Shown here in pieces: positions 15,319 through 23,655 of a stretch of 64,000 nucleotides of DNA; position 1 is the first letter of the stretch; the number at the start of each line of letters is the position of its first letter. The notes under the pieces are model-generated. The model saw nothing but the letters and a program-made list of their open reading frames with translations. It had not been told where the DNA came from and searched no databases. Source of the stretch: JACMRP01 sp047302465 (lineage in GTDB: Bacteria > Bdellovibrionota > Bdellovibrionia > Bdellovibrionales > Bdellovibrionaceae). Made by a program: the position numbers and the translations under genes. The stretch covers positions 186,001 through 250,000 of the forward strand of contig NZ_CP178621.1 in the NCBI RefSeq assembly GCF_047302465.1, given 5' to 3'.

Positions 15319-16290
15319 CTAAAGTGGACAGTAAGTAATGACGATCACACCGTTTGCGCCAGCGCCACCTGTAGGTGGGCTTCTTGCACAGAATCCGTTT
15401 CCTCCGCCTCCGCCGCCGTAGTTACCCGCTGCACCACCGGCACCCGAGTTGCCCACTCCGGTCGCGCCACCACCACCACCACTGCCTGCAATCGAAGGAG
15501 AAGTTGCTAAATCATTCCCAGCACTACCGGCCTGAGGATTCGGTGTAGAGGCACTATTAGCACCTCCGGCACCACCGCCGCCATTACTGGGACTGGCGCC
15601 GCCGTAAACCCCGCCGCCAGTATTAAGATAGTTTTTTCCTCCAGCATTGCTGCTGCCAACAGTTCCGCCGCCATGACCGCCACCACCGCCGCCAACACCA
15701 GTAGCTCCCGGATTTGCGCCGTTTGCACCGTTTCCGTTGGGTCCACCAGCGCCGCCGCCGCCGCCACCACCTGATGTTGAAGAGCCCCGTGCGCCCCCAT
15801 TGCCTCCGGCTTTAGTGACATCACCTATAGAAGTGCCAGCACTGCCGCCCGCACCACCGCCGCTCGACGAACCTTTAAGCCCTGCTTTAGCAAGAAGTGT
15901 TGAGGTGTCGACGAACCATGTATCTGTACCATCGCCATTGGAATTTCCTTTGGCTCCAATTTGATAGGTCACGTTCCCAGGATAAGTGAGTGTCAGATTA
16001 TTTTTTCTCGCGTAGGCACCGCCGCCGCCACCACCATTTGAATCGTTACTACACCAAGTTCCCGTACCACCGCCACCACCGCCGCCGCCAATGGCTTCGA
16101 TTCGATTGTCGGTGTTATTCCAATCACTCGGGATCGCCCAAGATGTGCCCGAAGTTAAAACCACGGTCGTGTAACTTGGGCAACCACCGGTTGCAGTGGT
16201 CTTCCAGAATGCAAAAGGCAAAAGTCCAGCATATGAAGTTGAGGCTAAAATCAAACCGGTTATATAGACGAAAAAGTATTTTAGTTTCAT
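15319..16290 (-). CDS. Secreted glycine-rich protein (polyglycine-type domain)
   Basis: A 323-residue secreted protein with a signal peptide ending near ASTSYA. A short cysteine-containing region with WAIPSDWNN is followed by more than 200 residues very rich in Gly, Ala, Ser and Asn with many runs of five to eight glycines, and it closes with GANGVIVITY, typical of the glycine-rich domain family seen in phage tail-tip adhesins and some surface proteins. Such sequences form polyglycine II bundles in the known phage structures. The DNA is accordingly GC-rich and repetitive. It lies downstream of, and in the same direction as, a TIGR02147 regulator. A surface adhesin or binding role is inferred. 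Confidence 0.8.
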   Translation of the reverse strand: MKLKYFFVYITGLILASTSYAGLLPFAFWKTTATGGCPSYTTVVLTSGTSWAIPSDWNNTDNRIEAIGGGGGGGGTGTWCSNDSNGGGGGGAYARKNNLTLTYPGNVTYQIGAKGNSNGDGTDTWFVDTSTLLAKAGLKGSSSGGGAGGSAGTSIGDVTKAGGNGGARGSSTSGGGGGGGAGGPNGNGANGANPGATGVGGGGGGHGGGTVGSSNAGGKNYLNTGGGVYGGASPSNGGGGAGGANSASTPNPQAGSAGNDLATSPSIAGSGGGGGATGVGNSGAGGAAGNYGGGGGGNGFCARSPPTGGAGANGVIVITYCPL

Positions 16291-16402
16291 GTGTCCATTT
16301 TAACTGGCCACACACTTACCTCTACCGAATTGCGACTATCTAGACATGTTTCTGTTACACTACGTAACCAAAACTTATCAGCCTCTAATTAGTTAGGAGA
16401 CA

Positions 16403-17233
16403 TCATTTGATTTCTTCTTGAACGATAGATTCATTCGCAACACAGAACATATTATTGGAAACAAAGATTACAGAATTAGGGCTAGTCGTTCCTTTTGAAA
16501 GCTCAACCAATTTGTTTCTAAACTCGTTAAAAGCTTCAAAGGCTTTTTGCTCGCTGTCTCGATCAAAACTCAGAGACATCATTTCAAAACGTAGTGGCTT
16601 GTAGGTGGTCGCATCCTCAGTGGCTTGTGCCGCCAATTTGAGGCCTATTTTATAGCGTTCAAATCCTTCAGTACCAGTGAGGGCCTGTCCGTGAACGAAT
16701 TCATTAGCTACAGTAGAGGATTGTGAAAACTGAGCTAGCACCTGCTCAATTTCATGAATCTTTACACCTTTAACACTCAGTTGTTGCTGAACCCAATTCG
16801 CTTCATTCTTAAAAGAGGGAAATCGGTGCAAAGATTTGATAATCATATGAAGAGAACTATCAAATACAAAGTCATTTTTAACGAGATCGTTCAGATCCGG
16901 CAAAGGGAGATGTTCTAAAGAACGAATCATGCTGAGGAGATTTGCAAAGAAGCTTTTCATCGCCTTGTCAGTCATCAGGTTCTCGAGCACTAAAAAGTAG
17001 AAATACGTTTTTTGCCGTGAATCCATGTTAAAGGCTTCAGCGACTTTTCTCATATTTTCGACAGAAATATGCCTTTGCTGATCCATCACCATTTTTAGAA
17101 AAGATTTTGATATACCGATCTTGTCGGCAATTTTTTGTAAGGACATTTTTTTTCGTTCAGATTTCAAACTTACAAAGAGCTTTTTTAGTAGGAGACGATA
17201 GTCTTTTGCTTCGAAGATGGTGTCTTTGTTCAT
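16403..17233 (-). CDS. TIGR02147 family regulator
   Basis: A 276-residue protein of the TIGR02147/DUF4423 family, abundant in Bdellovibrio and Fibrobacter. The N-terminal part holds a helix-turn-helix (SLQKIADKIGISKSFLKMVMDQQRHIS), the middle an all-helical domain, and the C-terminal domain contains RFEMMSLSFDRDSEQKAFEAFNEFRNKL, typical of the family. Function is unproved; DNA binding is expected. The ATG at 17233 gives the family-like start MNKDTIF; an in-frame GTG at 17284 would add 17 residues. A 17-base palindrome lies upstream at 17279-17295. The glycine-rich secreted protein gene follows in the same direction 112 bases downstream. Confidence 0.85.
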   Translation of the reverse strand: MNKDTIFEAKDYRLLLKKLFVSLKSERKKMSLQKIADKIGISKSFLKMVMDQQRHISVENMRKVAEAFNMDSRQKTYFYFLVLENLMTDKAMKSFFANLLSMIRSLEHLPLPDLNDLVKNDFVFDSSLHMIIKSLHRFPSFKNEANWVQQQLSVKGVKIHEIEQVLAQFSQSSTVANEFVHGQALTGTEGFERYKIGLKLAAQATEDATTYKPLRFEMMSLSFDRDSEQKAFEAFNEFRNKLVELSKGTTSPNSVIFVSNNMFCVANESIVQEEIK

Positions 17234-17278
17234 TCGCAAAGAGTACCAAAAAAGGTGTGTGAGGCAAGGGGCAAAAAC

Positions 17279-17295
17279 GTTCACTCTCAGTGAAC
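17279..17295. repeat. Perfect palindrome upstream of a TIGR02147 gene
   Basis: GTTCACT, spacer CTC, AGTGAAC. Seven-base arms are perfect. It sits 46-62 bases before the preferred start of the regulator and just after a TTGACA (about 17310-17317 on the minus strand) whose -10 partner would be poor. It could be an autoregulatory operator serving the divergent gene at 17431 too. Confidence 0.5.
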
Positions 17296-17430
17296 AAAGT
17301 GCCGCTTCGTAGGTAGTGTCAAACAGAGTTACATAAGTTCTTTCTCATACAAGTTTTAAACTCAATACGTTGTGGCCTTCGACTTGCAAAAATCTCCAGC
17401 GTTGATAACAACAAAAACAAAGGAGTCTTT

Positions 17431-17859
17431 ATGAAAATGAAATTTGCTTTTTTGGGAGCACTTGCATCTTTGCTGACGACGTCAGTTCAAAGCCACGGGT
17501 TGACCCAACAAGAATTTATCAATGAGTGCTTTTCTCAGGTGACTGTTAACGGAAGCTCGGGACCTCATTTGGTGTGCAAAGCGAAAACTAGAGCAGATGC
17601 CGAGAAATTGGCATCTATCGGTATTGATCCCGTATTTGAGATCAACACTACGAAGGGTTCTGCCGGCAGCCAATACGCCCAAGGAAAAACTTTGATGATG
17701 GGTGTTGCTGTGCCAGTTAAAGGTTTAGTCTTTAAGAAGTATTTACGTGTTAATTGTGTTGAAGAACTGGATTCGTCAGTAAGTGCCTCTCAAGGCATCA
17801 TTGTTGATATTGAAAATAGAGTTGATTTCACGACCACTGCCAATGTGAATTGCGATTAG
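17431..17859 (+). CDS. Small secreted protein of unknown function
   Basis: A 142-residue protein with a clear signal peptide (cleavage near VQS-H at about residue 22) and no family that I recognise. The mature part of about 120 residues has four cysteines (in NECFS, LVCKA, VNCVE and VNCD), enough for two disulphides, and a beta-rich pattern. A good ribosome site AAAGGAG precedes the ATG. It is divergent from the TIGR02147 regulator, with the palindrome in the shared upstream region, so it may be under that regulator's control. Possible roles include a small periplasmic or exported effector; this is unproved. Confidence 0.75.
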   Translation: MKMKFAFLGALASLLTTSVQSHGLTQQEFINECFSQVTVNGSSGPHLVCKAKTRADAEKLASIGIDPVFEINTTKGSAGSQYAQGKTLMMGVAVPVKGLVFKKYLRVNCVEELDSSVSASQGIIVDIENRVDFTTTANVNCD

Positions 17860-17877
17860 TCGTTGTGAAAAACTGAG

Positions 17878-17918
17878 CGAGGGCTAAAAATTAAAAAACT
17901 AGCCCTCGTCATTTTTTA
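17878..17918. terminator. Bidirectional terminator
   Basis: CGAGGGCTA (17878-17886) pairs perfectly with TAGCCCTCG (17900-17908) across an A/T-rich loop, followed by a T-run. It separates the convergent secreted protein and DUF2914 genes. Confidence 0.88.
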
Positions 17919-19013
17919 TTAGAAGATATCTTTTTTAAACTCGCGATTCGGAGTTGTTTCATTGACCTTGGTGACGTTGAAATAGATTCGTCCGATCTCA
18001 CGTCCATCCGTTGTCTCAACACTCACCCTGAATTCACCGTCGGTGTAGTTTTGTTTTGTGGCATAGCCGCGATAACCTTTTTCACGTCCGCCAGAGACAC
18101 TCATGGGAATCCGATCAGTACTCATCCAACCTTGGCGAGGATCTTTGTAGAAAAAGTGAAGAATCACAGAATCACTGAATCTCGCGGGTGAATAAATCTG
18201 TCCGAAGAAGTGAATTTTGTCACCAGGTTCAGCTCTGAAGTCTTGATCGCCAGTTTGCCAGAATTTCCACCACGGCTTTTCGTGAGTTAGGATGTAACTA
18301 CCACCAGCTTTTTCGATGGAGTGATAGACACCCATGTTTTGCACAGACAGAGGAACTGGTGGGATCCAGCCGACTAAGTAAAACAAAACGAAAATAATCA
18401 AGACACCCGCGCCCGGAGCCACCAAGCTTCGCAGCAGTAAACGAGTATCTTGAACTTTCTTACTAAGAAGTCGCAGCACTCCCCAGATAAAACCACCGGT
18501 TGCAAGAATCGAAAGCAAGAAGGGGATGAGTCCGACAAAACCTAACAGCACCGGAACTAGCATCGAGAAGAACGAGAACACGCAAATAATGTAAAGACCT
18601 ACTTTGATGTTGATCTCGCTCTTTTGCACATTTTTGAGTTCATTGGCGATCATGAGTCCCATCATAAGTATGACAAAGACAATCGAAGAGAACACCGAAG
18701 CACTCTTCAGGAAGAACAATGAATAGACACTGAGAAGACTTCCTAAAAGAAAGTGGAAAATCAGCTGACGGTAGTTCCAAATTTTTTCAAACCGAGAAGA
18801 GACTTTTACGATTCCATGCGAGCTTAAGAAATCATAATACAAAATAGAACCGACGATCCAAAGATACACCAACTGTTGAGCGACGCTAATCGGGTCATCG
18901 ATGTCTGAGAGAGTAAAAATGTCGAAAACAAAACCGGCTAGAAAGAAACCGATATCGACTTTTGCTTCATTTTGTTCATAGTACTCAAGCGCACGTTCTT
19001 TCAAACTAGCCAT
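17919..19013 (-). CDS. DUF2914 domain membrane protein
   Basis: A 364-residue inner-membrane protein. About eight hydrophobic segments fill residues 20-220. The C-terminal soluble domain (about 240-355) matches DUF2914: WKFWQTGDQDFRAEPGDKIHFFGQI, GWMSTDRIPMSVSGGREKGYRGYATKQNYTDGEFRVSVETTDGREIGRIYF. The family is found in deltaproteobacteria, often near ABC or envelope genes, and has no known activity; its soluble part is expected to be periplasmic. No operon partner is evident: 54 bases separate it from tadA upstream, in which there are two small hairpins. Confidence 0.85.
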   Translation of the reverse strand: MASLKERALEYYEQNEAKVDIGFFLAGFVFDIFTLSDIDDPISVAQQLVYLWIVGSILYYDFLSSHGIVKVSSRFEKIWNYRQLIFHFLLGSLLSVYSLFFLKSASVFSSIVFVILMMGLMIANELKNVQKSEINIKVGLYIICVFSFFSMLVPVLLGFVGLIPFLLSILATGGFIWGVLRLLSKKVQDTRLLLRSLVAPGAGVLIIFVLFYLVGWIPPVPLSVQNMGVYHSIEKAGGSYILTHEKPWWKFWQTGDQDFRAEPGDKIHFFGQIYSPARFSDSVILHFFYKDPRQGWMSTDRIPMSVSGGREKGYRGYATKQNYTDGEFRVSVETTDGREIGRIYFNVTKVNETTPNREFKKDIF

Positions 19014-19058
19014 GAATTCCTCCGAACATATAGCATCCGCTGATTGCGGAAATCAGAC

Positions 19059-19076
19059 AAGGGCTAACTAGCCCTT
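19059..19076 (-). terminator. Possible weak terminator after the tadA fusion
   Basis: AAGGGCTA-AC-TAGCCCTT, a perfect eight-pair palindrome that includes the tadA stop codon. Only a broken T-run follows in the minus direction, so termination would be partial. A second small hairpin TCCGC-TGATT-GCGGA lies just beyond. Confidence 0.35.
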
Positions 19077-20000
19077 CTTTTGCGAAGCGAGAGCGCGCTT
19101 TAATCCCCACTGGACTCCCCAGAGAAGATCGGGGTGGTAAGCAAACACCTTGTTGATGTCTTTAGCAGGAATCCAAGTTGGACCTTTGTTATAGTCAGCA
19201 TCCTCCACCCATCGGGGCTCGTGCCAATCTTCATCAAGGGTGCCTACGAAAAAGGTGGTATCACAGTGATGGACTTTCCCGTTCCATTCAAAGTCATAGC
19301 GACGTTGCAGTTTTAGCTCTGGTAAAAGTCGAATTTTGTATCCGGTCTCTTCCAAGGTCTCGCGGATGGCAGCTTGCTCTGCGGATTCTCCAGAATCGAT
19401 TTGTCCTCCGGGCATAAATATATATTTTGCCTTACTGTGGGGATCGATGGCGTGAAAGCCCAAGACTTTATTTTTGTGTACGACAATGACGCTCGAGCGG
19501 TAGCGATAATTTTTCGATTCTTTCTCGCGCCGATGGTCTTCACGTCGTTCTTGAAAAAACTGGGACAGAATATCGCTGCATTCTGTTTCAAGAACGCCAG
19601 AGGTGATTTCAATTTGATGGTTCAGACGAGAATCTTGAAACGTTTGATATAAAGACTCGACGGCACCACCGCGCGGATCTTTGGCTCCGTAAACCACGCG
19701 ACGAACACGTGATTGTAGAAGGGCGCCAGCACACATAAGACAAGGTTCAAGGGTTACATAGAGGGTGCAGTCTTCAAGGCGCCAGTTCTGAGTTTTTTTA
19801 GAAGCTGTATGCAGAACGATGGATTCAGCATGAGCCAATGGGCTTTGCCAGGTTTCGCGATGATTGTAGGATTGCGCTAGTGGCAAGCCGTCGGGTCCCA
19901 CTAAGATGGCACCAACGGGAACTTCGCCCTGAGCAGCGGCTTTTTCCGCAAGACTCAGAGCGCGTTTCATCCATTTTTCATCTATCGCTTTTTGTTTCAC
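19068..20000 (-). CDS. tadA: Fusion of tRNA adenosine deaminase TadA and a Nudix hydrolase
   Basis: A 310-residue two-domain protein. Residues 1-155 are TadA, which converts adenosine 34 of tRNA-Arg to inosine: zinc ligands His57 and Cys87/Cys90 (HAE and PCLMC) and catalytic Glu59 are intact. Residues about 165-305 are a Nudix hydrolase with a near-canonical box at 199-221 (Gly199, Glu205, Arg213, Glu214, Glu217, Glu218, Gly220). Nudix enzymes cleave nucleoside diphosphates linked to another moiety; the substrate cannot be read here. There is no stop or frame shift between the domains, so it is a real single frame. Its start overlaps the terC stop (ATGA), so the two are co-translated. Confidence 0.92.
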   Translation of the reverse strand: MKQKAIDEKWMKRALSLAEKAAAQGEVPVGAILVGPDGLPLAQSYNHRETWQSPLAHAESIVLHTASKKTQNWRLEDCTLYVTLEPCLMCAGALLQSRVRRVVYGAKDPRGGAVESLYQTFQDSRLNHQIEITSGVLETECSDILSQFFQERREDHRREKESKNYRYRSSVIVVHKNKVLGFHAIDPHSKAKYIFMPGGQIDSGESAEQAAIRETLEETGYKIRLLPELKLQRRYDFEWNGKVHHCDTTFFVGTLDEDWHEPRWVEDADYNKGPTWIPAKDINKVFAYHPDLLWGVQWGLKRALASQKKG

Positions 20001-20746
20001 TTTTCCTCAGCGACACGTTCGCGCAATTTCACTGGATGAGCAGGAGCTTTGCGGCGCATGCGGATGTTAAGAAGCTCTACAAAGACTGAGAAGGCCATCG
20101 CAAAATAGATGTAACCTTTTGGTACGTGTTGATCGAAAGCCTCGATCACCAACGTCAAACCGATCATCAACAAGAAACTGAGAGCAAGAACTTTCAATGA
20201 AGGGTGGCTGTCAACGAAGTCGCTGATGCTTTTTGCAGAAACCAGCATCACAACCGTGGAAGCAAGAACTGCGGCGATCATGACGGAAAGCTGACTGACC
20301 ATACCGACGGCAGTGATAACAGAGTCCAAAGAGAAAACGATATCAAGTAAGAGGATCTGAAAAATGACTGCCTTGAAAGAGTGAGCCACTTTGTTGGACT
20401 GACTTCCTTCTTCACCTTCAAGCTTGTGATGGATTTCCAAAGTTGCTTTTGCAATTAGGAATAGACCCCCAAGAAGCAGGATCAAGTCACGTCCTGAGAT
20501 CTCTTGGTCCATGACGGTGAAAAGTGGCGCCGTCAGAGAAATGATCCAAGAAAGGGACAAGAGCAGGATAATACGGGTAATGACCGCCAAGCTCAGGCCC
20601 GTCATACGGGCTTTTTGCTGCTGATCTTTTGGAAGCTTGCCCGCCAAAATTGAAATAAAGATAATGTTATCAATCCCCAAAACCAGTTCGAGGGCAAAGA
20701 GAGTGAAAAACGCAATTAAGACCGCAGGGGTGAAAAATTCAGCCAT
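19997..20746 (-). CDS. TerC family integral membrane protein
   Basis: A 249-residue TerC/Alx-type membrane protein with about seven helices. Family motifs ELVLGIDNIIFIS in helix 1 and LLDIVFSLDSVITAVGM in the middle carry the conserved acidic residues thought to act in metal transport. Family members export manganese or protect from tellurite and membrane stress; some feed metal to exported enzymes. The stop overlaps the tadA-Nudix start, so terC is the first gene of the pair. Upstream on this strand there is TTGACA near 20840 with a poor -10. Confidence 0.9.
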   Translation of the reverse strand: MAEFFTPAVLIAFFTLFALELVLGIDNIIFISILAGKLPKDQQQKARMTGLSLAVITRIILLLSLSWIISLTAPLFTVMDQEISGRDLILLLGGLFLIAKATLEIHHKLEGEEGSQSNKVAHSFKAVIFQILLLDIVFSLDSVITAVGMVSQLSVMIAAVLASTVVMLVSAKSISDFVDSHPSLKVLALSFLLMIGLTLVIEAFDQHVPKGYIYFAMAFSVFVELLNIRMRRKAPAHPVKLRERVAEEK

Positions 20747-20876
20747 AAGCTCCTTTAAGCTTTAAAAGCACTTAAAAAGTCAGTAATATCAACAAGATAT
20801 ATGACTACGAATTCTTCGCAGCTTAGTCACTCACCTGGAAACTGTCAACGGACGGCGAAGCGAGCTCTCAGAGAGA

Positions 20877-20906
20877 GTTTGTTGCGAAGCGCCACGTGCT
20901 TATAAT
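20877..20906 (+). promoter_or_regulatory. Upstream promoter P1 of the rpsU operon
   Basis: TTGTTG followed after about 16 bases by TATAAT, a perfect -10 box. It points toward rpsU and lies about 125 bases before its start. Positions are approximate to one base. Confidence 0.45.
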
Positions 20907-20929
20907 CTAAGCTTTTAGGGGCTTTAGCG

Positions 20930-20959
20930 TTTGTCAGACCCCGTGCCCTTTGCTATAGA
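20930..20959 (+). promoter_or_regulatory. Main sigma-70 promoter P2 of the rpsU-dnaG-rpoD operon
   Basis: TTGTCA, a 17- to 18-base spacer, and TATAGA at 20954-20959. Both boxes are close to consensus. Transcription would begin near 20966, giving a leader of about 62 bases that contains a hairpin at 20973-20989. Confidence 0.6.
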
Positions 20960-20972
20960 CTTGATCTTTTGA

Positions 20973-20989
20973 ATTCCCCATTAGGGAAT
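20973..20989 (+). promoter_or_regulatory. Hairpin in the rpsU leader
   Basis: ATTCCC, loop CATTA, GGGAAT. It lies about seven bases after the predicted P2 start and upstream of the ribosome site. It could stabilise the mRNA or take part in control of S21; no direct evidence. Confidence 0.4.
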
Positions 20990-21027
20990 CCAACTTCCAG
21001 ACACGTTCGAGAGGTAGGTGATTTTCA

Positions 21028-21231
21028 GTGTCAATGACTAAGATCAAAGACGGAGAAAGCTTTGAATCTGCGTTCCGTAGATTCAAAAAGTCTTGCGAAA
21101 AAGCAGGCATTCTTTCTGAAGTTAAAAAACGTGAGCATTTCGAAAAGCCAAGCGTTCGCTTGAAAAAGAAATCAATGGCTGCTCGTAAACGCGCGATGAA
21201 GAAATCTCGTAAAGGCTGGGGTAACGACTAG
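21028..21231 (+). CDS. rpsU: 30S ribosomal protein S21
   Basis: A 67-residue bS21 with the family pattern ESFESAFRRFKKSCEKAGILSEVKKREHFEKPS and a basic tail. It binds the 30S platform near the anti-Shine-Dalgarno region and helps initiation. The GTG at 21028 is preferred because GAGGTAGGTG lies seven bases upstream; an ATG at 21034 gives MTKIKDG and is the alternative. It opens the classical macromolecular synthesis operon with dnaG and rpoD, with a yqeY gene inserted after it. Two promoter candidates and a leader hairpin precede it. Confidence 0.95.
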   Translation: MSMTKIKDGESFESAFRRFKKSCEKAGILSEVKKREHFEKPSVRLKKKSMAARKRAMKKSRKGWGND

Positions 21232-21259
21232 TCTTAAAAATTTCTTCGGGGGTTTTTAA

Positions 21260-21706
21260 ATGGAAATCAGAGAACAACTCATGGCCGACGTTAAGGAGGC
21301 CATGAAAAGTAAAGATCAACTCAAACTTAACACTTTGCGATTCCTTCAAGCTGCGGTGAAAAACCGTGAGATTGAACTTCGCCCCAACGCAATCACCTCT
21401 GACGAAGTCATGGGCGTGATTAAAAAGTTGGTGAAGCAAAGAAAAGAATCGATTGAGCAATACCAAAACGGTGGCCGTCAAGATCTTGCCGATCAAGAAG
21501 CTGCTGAATTGAAAGTGCTTGAGGGCTATCTGCCAGCGCAAATGGGCAGAGATCAGGTCGAGAAAGTTGTCACGGAAGTGATTGCAGCTTTGGGCGCGAA
21601 AACTGTGAAAGACATGGGTCCTGTAATGAAGGAAGTCATTGCTCGCACAGCTGGTACTGCCGACAACAAAACAGTGAGCGAAGTTATCAAATCTAAACTT
21701 ACTTAA
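21260..21706 (+). CDS. yqeY: GatB/YqeY domain protein
   Basis: A 148-residue YqeY protein. The family shares its helical domain with the tail of GatB, the glutamine amidotransferase for mischarged tRNA, and is thought to bind tRNA or aid aminoacyl-tRNA metabolism. Landmarks are LNTLRFLQAAVKNREIELR, KQRKESIEQYQNGGRQDLADQE and GYLPAQM. Length is normal. It lies between rpsU and dnaG, a common position in Gram-positive and delta-type bacteria. A ribosome site CGGGGG precedes the ATG. Confidence 0.93.
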   Translation: MEIREQLMADVKEAMKSKDQLKLNTLRFLQAAVKNREIELRPNAITSDEVMGVIKKLVKQRKESIEQYQNGGRQDLADQEAAELKVLEGYLPAQMGRDQVEKVVTEVIAALGAKTVKDMGPVMKEVIARTAGTADNKTVSEVIKSKLT

Positions 21707-21725
21707 TCGTTGAACTTGGAGTTGC

Positions 21726-23573
21726 ATGAAATTTTCTCCAGAGTTTATTGAGAAAGTCCGCGACGCTAATAACGTAGTAGACATTATTTCTCAGTACACA
21801 CAGTTGAAGCCAACAGGAAGCGGCCTTATGGGCCGCTGTCCTTTTCCGGACCATCAAGAAAAGACGCCGAGCTTTTCTGTGTCCGAGACCAAGCAGGTTT
21901 ATCACTGCTTCGGTTGTCATAAAAAAGGCAACATTTTTACTTTCCTTCAGAATTATCAGGGCATGAGCTTTCCTGAGGCTATCGAGTATCTTGCCGGTCG
22001 TGCAAATATTGCGATGCCTGAGAAAAGTTCGGACTCTTCTAACGAACAATTCGATCGTCAAAAAGAACGTAAGAAGCTTTTGGCGAGAGTGAATCAGCTA
22101 GCGAACTACTATTTCGGTGAACAGCTGAAGCGCGTACCGAATGACCATCCTGTCAAAAAATACATCGCCAAGCGCGGACTTTCTCAAGAGGTTCTGGACG
22201 CTTTCCAGGTAGGGTATTCGACACCTGAGTGGGATGGATTGGTTAAATATTTAGAGTCCAAAAAAGTTCCCATGGACCTAGTCGAAGAGGCTCGCCTGGC
22301 GAAAGCCCGTTCGGGTGGTAAGACTGGCCACTTTGATATTTTCCGTGATCGTCTGATGTTCCCGATTTTAAACCCTATGGGCGAAGCGGTTGCATTTGGC
22401 GGACGTATTATCGAGCAAGGGGAACCTAAATACCTGAACAGTCCCGAGACTCCGGTATTTATTAAGGGCAGAATTCTTTACGGATTGGCACAAACCGCCC
22501 GTTATATACGAACCGAAGATCAAGCCATCATTGTCGAAGGATATATGGACTTGGTTTCTTTGTATCAGGCTGGCATCCGCAATGCTGCAGCCACTATGGG
22601 AACGGCGTTAACCCCGGACCATGGAAAACTTTTAAAAAGAATGACGAAGAACGTGGTGGTTCTTTTTGACGGGGACTCTGCCGGTCAAGAAGCAGCCGAG
22701 CGTAGTTTGCCGATTTTGCTTTCGGCAGATGTGCACCCGAAGGGATTAACATTACCTGACGGTATGGACCCGGATGACTTTGTAAAAGCTAAAGGTGCTG
22801 ATGCCCTTAAAGATTTGATGGCAAAGGCTCCGGACTTGTTTGTTTTGATTTTACAGCGCTGGATGGAAGACTATCGCGGAGAGGCCTCACAAAAAGTGAA
22901 GCTCTGCGATCAGTTGAAACCCGTACTCGAGGTCATTCCCGATTCGCGATTACAGGATCTCTATCTTCAGGAAGCGGCTCGTCGAATGAGTGTGCCAAGC
23001 ACTTGGTTGAAAGAAGCACTCTTTAAACAGAATGGGAAATTGGCTCAAGAGGCGCAAAATATCCGTCGCGATGTCGTCAATGCACAAAAACCTGCAGCTC
23101 CTGCGCCTGTTGAACCAAAAACTGTGCCAAATTCTCCGCGATTTATCCTGAAAGGCGCACCAAAACCGGAAATTTTACTCATGTCTTTGGCCCTCAAAAG
23201 TCGTGCCAACTTCGATGTGTATTTGCAGGAAAACATCACTGAAAATATCTCTCATGCGGCTACTCTAGAGATCTTGCAGAAAGCTGCCGATGTCTATAGA
23301 CAAGATCCTAATAAATTTGATAAATTGACCAGTCTTCTCGTATCATTTGTGGATCATCCTGAACTGCTTTTCATGACTGAAAATGCGGGCGAGTCATTTG
23401 ACGAGGAGAGCGAACGAAAACTTCTTCGCGATGTTTTCAAAAAAGTTCGCGACAACAGCTTGCGTGAGCAGGCGAAAAAACTGGCTCGGGATATTAAAGC
23501 GGAACCGAGCGCAGAGAAGTTAGAACAGATTATGAATATTCAAAGAAACAGACACTCTTTGAATAAAAACTAA
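21726..23573 (+). CDS. dnaG: DNA primase
   Basis: A 615-residue DnaG, which makes RNA primers at the replication fork. The N-terminal zinc ribbon uses Cys38, His43, Cys61 and Cys64 (CPFPDH and CFGC), with two extra residues between the first two ligands compared with E. coli. The catalytic Toprim domain shows IIVEGYMDLVSLYQAG and LFDGDSAGQEAAERS. The last 200 residues form the poorly conserved helicase-binding domain. It ends with a short AT-rich gap of 82 bases before rpoD, which may hold an internal promoter (the gap contains no clear hairpin). Assignment is certain. Confidence 0.97.
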   Translation: MKFSPEFIEKVRDANNVVDIISQYTQLKPTGSGLMGRCPFPDHQEKTPSFSVSETKQVYHCFGCHKKGNIFTFLQNYQGMSFPEAIEYLAGRANIAMPEKSSDSSNEQFDRQKERKKLLARVNQLANYYFGEQLKRVPNDHPVKKYIAKRGLSQEVLDAFQVGYSTPEWDGLVKYLESKKVPMDLVEEARLAKARSGGKTGHFDIFRDRLMFPILNPMGEAVAFGGRIIEQGEPKYLNSPETPVFIKGRILYGLAQTARYIRTEDQAIIVEGYMDLVSLYQAGIRNAAATMGTALTPDHGKLLKRMTKNVVVLFDGDSAGQEAAERSLPILLSADVHPKGLTLPDGMDPDDFVKAKGADALKDLMAKAPDLFVLILQRWMEDYRGEASQKVKLCDQLKPVLEVIPDSRLQDLYLQEAARRMSVPSTWLKEALFKQNGKLAQEAQNIRRDVVNAQKPAAPAPVEPKTVPNSPRFILKGAPKPEILLMSLALKSRANFDVYLQENITENISHAATLEILQKAADVYRQDPNKFDKLTSLLVSFVDHPELLFMTENAGESFDEESERKLLRDVFKKVRDNSLREQAKKLARDIKAEPSAEKLEQIMNIQRNRHSLNKN

Positions 23574-23655
23574 GTTCTGACTTCTAAAATTTTTTGAGAT
23601 TTATTTTTAAAATTTATTAACGAGATTAAATCAAAATTGGGAAAATGGGGTTTAA

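Noticed and set aside
15350..16120. Repetitive GC-rich DNA that resembles a CRISPR or minisatellite array
   Set aside because: The repeats follow from Gly codons of the glycine-rich protein. There is no regular repeat-spacer spacing and no cas gene.
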